From Paracoccaceae bacterium (GTDB lineage: Bacteria; Pseudomonadota; Alphaproteobacteria; Rhodobacterales; Rhodobacteraceae): DNA of 6,502 nucleotides. A program made the translations under genes and the position numbers. The notes under the pieces were generated by a model that was not told where the DNA came from, did not search any database, and saw only the letters and a program-made list of their open reading frames with translations. Positions within the stretch are counted from its first letter, which is position 1; the number at the start of each line of letters is the position of its first letter. Below, one piece after another: positions 1-5,567 of the stretch. The stretch spans positions 12,837 through 19,338 of the forward strand of contig DQCI01000127.1 of NCBI GenBank assembly GCA_003545125.1, in the 5' to 3' direction.

Positions 1-113
1 TTGTCTTTCGTCGGGCCCATCACCGAGGTCACCGTGACCCCGTCGATATTGGCGAGCGCGTCGAGGTGTTTGAGACCGAAAGCGCCGTAGGCGCCGGCGA
101 CACAGATACGCAT
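1..113 (-). CDS. ligC: LigC, 4-carboxy-2-hydroxymuconate-6-semialdehyde dehydrogenase (N-terminal part only)
   Basis: Only the first 37 codons are present; the gene runs off the left edge. The visible peptide begins MRICVAGAYGAFGLKHLDAL and continues with ANIDGVTVTSV. This is the N-terminal Rossmann beta-alpha-beta unit of the Gfo/Idh/MocA oxidoreductase family and closely resembles the start of sphingomonad LigC. LigC is a cytoplasmic NAD(P)-dependent enzyme that oxidises the hemiacetal of the protocatechuate 4,5-cleavage product to 2-pyrone-4,6-dicarboxylate. Here the glycine motif reads GAYGAFG (GxxGxxG), one residue longer than the GAGAFG I recall for LigC. The start is well fixed by an AGGAGG 5 nt upstream. 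The gene lies 59 nt downstream of ligB on the same strand, so it probably belongs to a ligABC operon. The family call rests on a short peptide plus strong context; the catalytic domain is not visible. Confidence 0.8.
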   Translation of the reverse strand, partial: MRICVAGAYGAFGLKHLDALANIDGVTVTSVMGPTKD

Positions 114-118
114 GAATT

Positions 119-124
119 CCTCCT
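119..124 (-). promoter_or_regulatory. Ribosome binding site of ligC
   Basis: On the minus strand this reads AGGAGG, a full Shine-Dalgarno match 5 nt before the ligC ATG at 113-111. It fixes the start of the truncated ligC frame. The 59-nt ligB-ligC gap also carries a run of eight G on the plus strand (127-134). I see no promoter or terminator in it. Confidence 0.75.
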
Positions 125-172
125 TTGGGGGGGGCGTTTGTTTCGGGCGGGGGCGGGTTCAGTGGGCAGGTT

Positions 173-1416
<1,244 letters not shown>

Positions 1417-1423
1417 CGGGGCT

Positions 1424-1428
1424 CTCCT
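1424..1428 (-). promoter_or_regulatory. Ribosome binding site deciding the ligA GTG start
   Basis: On the minus strand this reads AGGAG, 7 nt before the GTG at 1416-1414. The alternative ATG at 1455 has no comparable site (its upstream sequence reads TCAGGCCGGGC). This favours the shorter LigA. Confidence 0.65.
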
Positions 1429-1493
1429 GATCGCGTTTGAGACAGAGGTAGGCATGCCCGGCCTGATAGGGAAATTGAATGCCGCCCGTCGTA

Positions 1494-1508
1494 ATTGGTT
1501 TTGTCTAT
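1494..1508 (-). promoter_or_regulatory. Candidate LysR-type regulator box upstream of ligA
   Basis: The minus strand reads ATAGACAAAACCAAT, which has the T-N11-A form typical of LysR-type binding sites. It lies about 80 nt upstream of the ligA start, in an AT-rich patch within GC-rich DNA. It resembles the dyad between lysR and galB (ATAGCAAATATTTAT on the plus strand), with the same first four bases and the same spacing. LysR-type activators usually bind around -65 of their target promoters, which fits this position. Site assignment is inference; T-N11-A alone is a weak motif. Confidence 0.4.
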
Positions 1509-1533
1509 AACGGACGGTGAGGTCGCAGGCCGG

Positions 1534-1601
1534 GAAGCGGTTTTGAAACCGCTTCGCACGCGCCTTGCAAGGCGCGTTGGAAGGCCTTTCGAAAGGCCTT
1601 C
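1534..1601. repeat. Array of three tandem perfect palindromes between the LysR gene and ligA
   Basis: Three inverted repeats follow one another with 2-nt gaps. The first (1534-1555) has 10-bp arms GAAGCGGTTT and AAACCGCTTC with a TG centre. The second (1558-1577) is a perfect 20-bp palindrome, ACGCGCCTTG and its complement. The third (1580-1601) is a perfect 22-bp palindrome, GAAGGCCTTTC and its complement. The array begins 4 nt after the LysR stop codon (read on the minus strand) and ends about 25 nt before the candidate ligA regulator box. No T-run follows any stem on the minus strand, so these are not standard intrinsic terminators. They could still end or slow transcription, protect the 3' end of the regulator mRNA, or insulate the two units. 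The arm sequences differ from each other, so this is an array of hairpins, not copies of one repeat. Confidence 0.85.
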
Positions 1602-1605
1602 TGCC

Positions 1606-2817
1606 TCACTCCCGCGCGGCCGCGCGCACCAGGTCGAGAAACCGGGCCTGGGTCGGCGTCGGCATCCAGCCGGACCGGGTCGTGAGACCGATCCTGCGCG
1701 CCGAGCCCGGCAGCGGCAGATCCAGCGGCACCATCAGCCCTTGCGTGATCTCCACCGCCGCCTGTCGCGGGGAGAGCAAGGTGAGGTAGTCGCCGCGCGT
1801 GAGCAGGCCGCGCACCAGCACCATCGAGGAGGTCACCACCGAGACCGGGGTGCGGTCCATCTCGCCGATCCCGAGCGTGCGGTACAGATAGGCCCCTGCC
1901 GGCGTGTCCTTCGGACCCGCAATCCACGGGTAGACCAGCGTGTCATCCAGGGTGAGGCCGGGGTGGCCTGCGAGCGGATGGCCCGGGCGCGCCATCACCG
2001 CGAGGTGGTCTTCGAACAACGCCTCCTGCACCACGTCGTCGGCCGGCAGGGGATCGCGCAGCGCCCCGATCAGCACGTCGAGCGCGCCGTAGCGAAGCCC
2101 ACGCAAAAGCTCGCCGAAGGGCGCATCGACCAGGCGGAGCTGCACGCCCGCCGACTCCTTGAGGAGCGCGTCGCAGGCCAGGGGCAGGATCCCGGTGCGC
2201 GACAGCGGCATCGAGCCAACGACGATCCGCGTCGCGTCGGCGCCCGACAGCCGGGTAAGCTCGTCGAGCCCCTGGCCGAGCTCCGCCTCTGCCAGCTTGA
2301 CGGCACGCGCGAAGGCTTCCGCGGGTGGTGTCAAGTCGATCCCTTTGCGGCCGGGGGCGAAGAGCCTGAGCCCCGAGAGCTTCTCGAGGTCGCGGCCCGC
2401 CCGGTGGACGGAGGGCTGGGCGATCCCGAGGGCGCGGGCAGCGAGGCTGAAACTGCCCGCATCGCGGATCGCGACCAGCGCGCGCAGCTGGGCCGCCGTC
2501 ACCCGCAGGTGGAAATCGGCCACCGGTTTGCCATCGCGCCGCCCGGCGAGCCGGACCGCCTTTGCCGCGCCTTCGGCGAGGTTCACGAACATCCGCTTCA
2601 CACGGAACAGCAAGACCTCGCCTTCCCCGGTCGGAAACATCCCTTCCGCGCGGCGGTCAAGCAGGGTCACCCCGAACCGTTTCTCGAGCCCGGAGATTGC
2701 CTGTGTCACCGCCGGTTGACTGAGGTGGACGCGGTGCGCCGCGGCGCTGATCCCTTGCGCCTCGGCAACTTCCATGAAGGCGCGCAGGTGCCTCAGATTT
2801 GGGAATTCCGTTGCCAT
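1606..2817 (-). CDS. LysR-type transcriptional regulator with two tandem HTH domains
   Basis: This 403-aa protein is about 100 residues longer than a usual LysR-type regulator (around 300 aa) because the N-terminal winged HTH is present twice. HTH 1 spans about residues 7-66, with LRAFMEVAEAQGISAAA and SQPAVTQAISGLEKRFGV. HTH 2 spans about 107-166, with LRALVAIRDAGSFSLAARAL and AQPSVHRAGRDLEKLSGL. A linker helix and a periplasmic-binding-like effector domain follow (about 190 to the end, including LVDAPFGELLRGLRYGALDV and AVMARPGHPLAG). ATG at 2817 is chosen because AAGG lies 7 nt upstream. A GTG at 2862 has no ribosome site and lies at the likely promoter. The gene is divergent from galB and upstream of ligABC, so it probably senses a pathway intermediate and activates both blocks, in the manner of LigR or GalR. 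That role is inferred from position. I cannot assign it to LigR or GalR by sequence, so I give no symbol. Confidence 0.9.
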   Translation of the reverse strand: MATEFPNLRHLRAFMEVAEAQGISAAAHRVHLSQPAVTQAISGLEKRFGVTLLDRRAEGMFPTGEGEVLLFRVKRMFVNLAEGAAKAVRLAGRRDGKPVADFHLRVTAAQLRALVAIRDAGSFSLAARALGIAQPSVHRAGRDLEKLSGLRLFAPGRKGIDLTPPAEAFARAVKLAEAELGQGLDELTRLSGADATRIVVGSMPLSRTGILPLACDALLKESAGVQLRLVDAPFGELLRGLRYGALDVLIGALRDPLPADDVVQEALFEDHLAVMARPGHPLAGHPGLTLDDTLVYPWIAGPKDTPAGAYLYRTLGIGEMDRTPVSVVTSSMVLVRGLLTRGDYLTLLSPRQAAVEITQGLMVPLDLPLPGSARRIGLTTRSGWMPTPTQARFLDLVRAAARE

Positions 2818-2860
2818 TGCAGCGCCTTGCCTCTTGTCCGGCGTGTTGGTGTTTCGACTC

Positions 2861-2866
2861 ACTATA
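2861..2866 (-). promoter_or_regulatory. Candidate -10 element of the LysR gene
   Basis: The minus strand reads TATAGT, five of six matches to the sigma-70 -10 consensus, about 45 nt upstream of the ATG at 2817. I see no good -35 element. Transcription from here would begin around 2854, downstream of the GTG at 2862, which supports the ATG start. The element overlaps the T-N11-A dyad, an arrangement typical of negative autoregulation in LysR-type regulators. Confidence 0.35.
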
Positions 2867-2878
2867 GCAAATATTTAT
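2864..2878. promoter_or_regulatory. Candidate LysR-type regulator box in the divergent lysR-galB region
   Basis: The plus strand reads ATAGCAAATATTTAT, a dyad with ATA and TAT ends separated by 9 nt that contains T-N11-A (T2865, A2877). It is an AT-rich island in GC-rich DNA. It sits 47 nt upstream of the regulator's ATG and about 106 nt upstream of galB, the usual place for a LysR-type protein to repress itself and activate a divergent operon. The rest of the divergent gap (2879-2984) is GC-rich, and I cannot point to a convincing galB promoter in it. Confidence 0.5.
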
Positions 2879-2915
2879 GACCTTCGCCGGGGAATTGAAT
2901 GGCCTTGCAGGGGCG

Positions 2916-2952
2916 CGGGGCGTACTCCGGGAACACCCCCCTGGACGCCCCG
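2916..2952 (+). other. Possible stem-loop in the galB leader
   Basis: CGGGGCGT (2916-2923) and ACGCCCCG (2945-2952) can form an 8-bp stem with a 21-nt loop between the regulator box and the galB ribosome site. It may fold in the leader mRNA. In such GC-rich DNA a stem of this size with a large loop can occur by chance, so no function is assigned. Confidence 0.3.
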
Positions 2953-2970
2953 GTCCTGGGCCCCGATCCC

Positions 2971-2976
2971 GAGGAG
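2971..2976 (+). promoter_or_regulatory. Ribosome binding site of galB
   Basis: GAGGAG lies 8 nt before the ATG at 2985. This selects that start over the longer open frame that extends upstream into the regulatory region. Confidence 0.7.
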
Positions 2977-2984
2977 AGACCCAG

Positions 2985-3734
2985 ATGCCCGACAAGAAGC
3001 TCGACAAGAAGACCGCGCTCGTCATTTCCGCCCATAGCGCCGATTTCGTCTGGCGTGCGGGCGGCGCCATCGCGCTGCATGCCGCCAAGGGCTACGAGGT
3101 GACGGTCGTGTGCCTGAGCTACGGTGAACGCGGCGAGAGCGCGAAGCTGTGGAAGCAGGAAGGGATGACGCTGGAGAAGGTGAAGGCGGCGCGGCGCCAG
3201 GAGGCCGAGAACGCGGCCAAAGCGCTGGGCGTGACTGACATCCGCTTTCTCGACCGCGGCGACTACCCGCTCGATCTCGGCCGCGAGACCCTCGACATGA
3301 TGGTCGACATCATCCGCGCGGTGCAGCCGAGGTTCATGTTTTCGCACTCGAAATGGGATCCCTACAACACCGACCACATGCGCACGACCGACTTTGCCTT
3401 GGAGGCCCGCATGGTCGCCCAGGCCTGGGGCCACAACCCCGGCGAGACCGTGCTGGGCGCGCCGCAGCTCTATTTGTTCGAACCGCACCAGACCGAGCAG
3501 ATGGGCTGGAAACCCAACGTCTTCCTCGACATCACAGAGGTCTGGGACCGTAAATGGGCGGCGATCCAGTGCATGCAGGGCCAGGAGCACCTGTGGCATT
3601 TCTACGAGAACGTCGCCGAGAACCGCGCCAACCATTTCCGGCGCAATTCGGGCGGGCAGGCGGGGGGCAAGCCGGCCAAATACGCCGAAGGGTTCGAGGC
3701 GGTGTTCCCGCGCACCGTGGAGGAACTTGAATGA
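2985..3734 (+). CDS. galB: GalB, 4-oxalomesaconate hydratase (PIG-L / LmbE fold)
   Basis: This 249-aa protein belongs to the PIG-L/LmbE metal-dependent family and closely resembles Pseudomonas GalB. GalB adds water to 4-oxalomesaconate to give 4-carboxy-4-hydroxy-2-oxoadipate. Shared segments include SAHSADFVWRAGGAIALHAA (residues 15-34), LSYGERGESAKLWKQEGMTL (44-63), SHSKWDPYNTDH (120-131), LFEPHQTEQ (164-172) and MQGQEHLW (197-204). In deacetylases of this family the first motif is HPDD; here it is H17-S-A-D20. The metal ligands His17, Asp20 and His131 remain, but the usual catalytic Asp is Ala19, which fits a hydratase and not a deacetylase. GalB does the job that the unrelated LigJ does in sphingomonads, so its presence beside ligAB-ligK makes a mixed pathway. 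The last codon overlaps the next start (ATGA), indicating coupling. A related hydratase with another substrate is possible but less likely, given LigK and GalD nearby. Confidence 0.9.
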   Translation: MPDKKLDKKTALVISAHSADFVWRAGGAIALHAAKGYEVTVVCLSYGERGESAKLWKQEGMTLEKVKAARRQEAENAAKALGVTDIRFLDRGDYPLDLGRETLDMMVDIIRAVQPRFMFSHSKWDPYNTDHMRTTDFALEARMVAQAWGHNPGETVLGAPQLYLFEPHQTEQMGWKPNVFLDITEVWDRKWAAIQCMQGQEHLWHFYENVAENRANHFRRNSGGQAGGKPAKYAEGFEAVFPRTVEELE

Positions 3735-4711
3735 ACGATGTCGCCCATCTCGGTCATGTCGAGGTCTATACCGACCGCTTCGACGAGAGCCTCGATTTCT
3801 TCACCCGGGTCTACGGGCTGAAGCTCTCAGGTGTTGACGGCGACAGCGCCTATCTACGCGCCTGGGACGACTACGAATACCACTCGCTGAAGCTCACCCG
3901 CCACGCTACCACGGGGGTCGGCCATATCGGCTACCGGGTCGCGAGCCCTCAGGCGCTGGCGCGGCGGGTGGCGGCGATCGAGGCGTCGGAGTTCAAGGTG
4001 CTGGGCTGGGTCGAGGGCGACAAGGGCCATGGCCGGGCCTTTCGGTTCGAAGATCCGTTCGGCCATGTCTTCGAGCTCTACTGGGAGACCCGGCGGCTCA
4101 TAGCGGAGGGCGACGACCGCCCGGCGCTCAAGAATGTGGCGAGCCGCTTCACCGGCGCCGCGCCGCGTCGGCTCGATCACCTCAACCTGCTGGCCGAAGA
4201 CGTCAGCGAATTTCGCCGGTTCATGGAAACCTGCCTTGGCGCGCGGGTCACCGAGATGATCCAGCTCGACAACGGCCGTCTCGGCGGCTGCTGGTTCACC
4301 GTCAACAACAAGACCTACGATCTTGCCTGCACCGAAGAGCATGGCGGCGGTGAGGGGCGGTTGCACCATGTGACCTACGCCACCGACCAGCGCGAAGACA
4401 TCCTGCGCGCCGCCGATCTGTTTCTCGAAGCGGGGGTGCATATCGAGACCGGCCCGCACAAGCATGCGATCCAGGGGACCTTCTTCCTCTATGTCTGGGA
4501 GCCCGCCGGCAACCGGGTGGAACTGGCAAATTCCGGCGCCCGGCTGATCCTCGCCCCGGACTGGGAGCCGGTGGTCTGGACCGAGGCGGAACGCCGAAAG
4601 GGCCAGGCCTGGGGGCTGAAGACCATCGAGAGCTTTCACACCCATGGCACCCCGCCGGTGCCTGAGTCTGGGCCTGGGCCAATACCTGGGCCAAAACTGG
4701 AGGAGGAATGA
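3731..4711 (+). CDS. Type I extradiol (catechol 2,3-dioxygenase-like) dioxygenase, VOC superfamily
   Basis: This 326-aa protein has two vicinal-oxygen-chelate domains, about residues 5-120 and 146-270, the layout of catechol 2,3-dioxygenases (usually around 300-315 aa). The C-terminal domain keeps a full iron site by position: His150 in LDHLNLL, His212 in LHHVTY and Glu264 in GNRVEL. It should therefore be an active Fe(II) ring-cleaving enzyme. The tail [20 protein letters not shown] resembles the C-terminal lid of metapyrocatechase-type enzymes. It ends in a Pro/Gly-rich extension, [16 protein letters not shown]. It overlaps the galB stop by 4 nt (ATGA) with GGAGG 7 nt upstream, and ligK follows at once, so it is a full member of this operon. 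LigAB already opens protocatechuate, so its substrate is unclear. A catechol, a substituted protocatechuate or a gallate derivative are options, and the sequence does not decide among them. Confidence 0.85.
   Translation: MNDVAHLGHVEVYTDRFDESLDFFTRVYGLKLSGVDGDSAYLRAWDDYEYHSLKLTRHATTGVGHIGYRVASPQALARRVAAIEASEFKVLGWVEGDKGHGRAFRFEDPFGHVFELYWETRRLIAEGDDRPALKNVASRFTGAAPRRLDHLNLLAEDVSEFRRFMETCLGARVTEMIQLDNGRLGGCWFTVNNKTYDLACTEEHGGGEGRLHHVTYATDQREDILRAADLFLEAGVHIETGPHKHAIQGTFFLYVWEPAGNRVELANSGARLILAPDWEPVVWTEAERRKGQAWGLKTIESFHTHGTPPVPESGPGPIPGPKLEEE
4701..4706 (+). promoter_or_regulatory. Ribosome binding site deciding the ligK start
   Basis: AGGAGG lies inside the last codons of the preceding dioxygenase. 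The spacer is only 1 nt to the ATG at 4708 but 7 nt to the ATG at 4714, so the second ATG is the better start. Confidence 0.65.
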
Positions 4712-4713
4712 CC

Positions 4714-5400
4714 ATGCAGCCGGGAACAACGGGCGTCGTCGTCCAGGAGATCGACCGTGCCGCGAAAGAGGTCGTCGACGGGCTCGCGGAAATGGGCTGC
4801 GCGACGGTGCATGAGGCGCAGGGGCGCAAGGGATTGCTCGCGAGTTACATGCGGCCGATCTACGGCGGCGCCCGGGTGGCGGGGTCCGCGCTCACGATCC
4901 TCAGCCCGCCGATGGACAACTGGATGATCCACGTCGCCATCGAGCAGATCAAGCCCGGCGACATCCTGGTGCTCGGCACCACTTCGCCTTCGGATGCGGG
5001 CTATTTCGGCGATCTGCTGGCGACCAGCGCACAGGCGCATGGCTGCCGCGGGTTGGTGATCGACGCGGGCGTGCGCGACGTGGCCGACCTGACCGAGATG
5101 AGGTTTCCGGTCTGGTCGAAGGCGATCGGCGCGCAAGGCACGATCAAGGCGACGCTGGGCTCGGTGAACGTGCCCGTGGTTTGCGCGGGGGAACTGGTTG
5201 CCCCTGGCGACGTGATTGTGGCGGATGATGACGGGGTCGTCTGCGTGCGCCGGGAAGAAGCTCGGTACGTGCTTGAGAAGGCGCGCGCGCGCGTGGCGAA
5301 CGAAGAGGCCAAGCGCGCACGTTTTGCCGCCGGCGAGCTCGGGCTCGACATCTACGGGATGCGCGACCGGCTGGCCGAGAAGGGGCTGAAATATGTGTGA
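4714..5400 (+). CDS. ligK: LigK, 4-carboxy-4-hydroxy-2-oxoadipate aldolase
   Basis: This 228-aa protein is a class II (divalent-metal) aldolase of the RraA-like fold. It cleaves 4-carboxy-4-hydroxy-2-oxoadipate to pyruvate and oxaloacetate and often also decarboxylates oxaloacetate. It matches sphingomonad LigK end to end, with [20 protein letters not shown] (29-48), [11 protein letters not shown] (68-78), [10 protein letters not shown] (96-105), [16 protein letters not shown] (111-126), [10 protein letters not shown] and [14 protein letters not shown]. The diagnostic D-X20-R-D motif is present as Asp100 and Arg121-Asp122. Length agrees with the family. This is the last step of the 4,5-cleavage pathway, shared by the protocatechuate and gallate routes. 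The start at 4714 is 2 nt after the dioxygenase stop. The alternative ATG at 4708 would overlap that gene by 4 nt but sits too close to AGGAGG. Transcription is probably from the galB promoter. Confidence 0.95.
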   Translation: MQPGTTGVVVQEIDRAAKEVVDGLAEMGCATVHEAQGRKGLLASYMRPIYGGARVAGSALTILSPPMDNWMIHVAIEQIKPGDILVLGTTSPSDAGYFGDLLATSAQAHGCRGLVIDAGVRDVADLTEMRFPVWSKAIGAQGTIKATLGSVNVPVVCAGELVAPGDVIVADDDGVVCVRREEARYVLEKARARVANEEAKRARFAAGELGLDIYGMRDRLAEKGLKYV

Positions 5401-5412
5401 GCGCGGTTTCGA

Positions 5413-5523
5413 ATTGCCTTGCGGCAATCCGACCCATGCGGGGGCTCCGCCCCCGCGCGCCCTGGACGAAAGGGCTCATGCCCTTTCGGTAACCCGGCAG
5501 GCGTTTTCTTTGCAGAAAACGCC
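5413..5523. repeat. Array of four tandem perfect stem-loops between ligK and galD
   Basis: Four inverted repeats fill most of the 167-nt ligK-galD gap. (A) 5413-5428: ATTGCC / GGCAAT with loop TTGC. (B) 5438-5456: GCGGGGGC / GCCCCCGC with loop TCC. (C) 5467-5488: CGAAAGGGC / GCCCTTTCG with loop TCAT. (D) 5500-5523: GGCGTTTTCT / AGAAAACGCC with loop TTGC. Stems grow along the array (6, 8, 9, 10 bp), and the spacers are 9, 10 and 11 nt. All stems are perfect. The array starts 12 nt after the ligK stop and ends 31 nt before the galD ribosome site. No T-run follows stem D, so it is not a textbook terminator. Possible roles are partial termination, mRNA processing or stabilisation giving galD a different expression level, or a protein binding site. 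The arms are not copies of each other or of those in the lysR-ligA array. Confidence 0.85.
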
Positions 5524-5554
5524 GAGAGGGCCCAGGAGTATTTCCGCCAAGAAA

Positions 5555-5560
5555 AAGGAG
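5555..5560 (+). promoter_or_regulatory. Ribosome binding site of galD, supporting a TTG start
   Basis: AAGGAG lies 7 nt before TTG at 5568-5570, ideal spacing. The first in-frame ATG (5589) comes only six residues before the conserved RGGTSK loop and has no ribosome site of its own. Confidence 0.6.
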
Positions 5561-5567
5561 CGGGGGT

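Noticed and set aside
127..134. Run of eight G between ligB and ligC as a possible phase-variation tract
   Set aside because: It is noncoding, just upstream of the ligC ribosome site, and G-runs of this length are expected in such GC-rich DNA. There is nothing to indicate phase variation.
2855..2867. CGACTCACTATAG, a 13-nt exact match to the core of the phage T7 promoter
   Set aside because: The upstream AT part of the T7 promoter and the GGG start are missing, and no phage genes or T7-like polymerase are in view. The stretch is better explained by the regulator's -10 region and the T-N11-A dyad. It is worth remembering only if the DNA is used in a T7 expression host.
1495..2880. Long plus-strand open frame (461 codons) opposite the LysR gene
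   Set aside because: The minus strand encodes a clear two-HTH LysR-type protein over the same span. The plus-strand translation is rich in Arg, His and Gly with no recognisable domain, a usual by-product of GC-rich codon bias.
3854..5427. Minus-strand open frames opposite the dioxygenase and ligK
   Set aside because: They lie fully across well-recognised plus-strand genes and give low-complexity Arg/Pro/Ala-rich translations without motifs.
5413..5523. CRISPR array or copies of one mobile palindromic repeat
   Set aside because: The four stems have unrelated arm sequences and spacers of only 9-11 nt, so they are neither direct repeats with spacers nor copies of one element.
5401..5567. A small gene in the ligK-galD gap
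   Set aside because: Short open frames exist here, but they run through the hairpin array, lack ribosome sites and give no recognisable peptide. The hairpins explain the sequence better.
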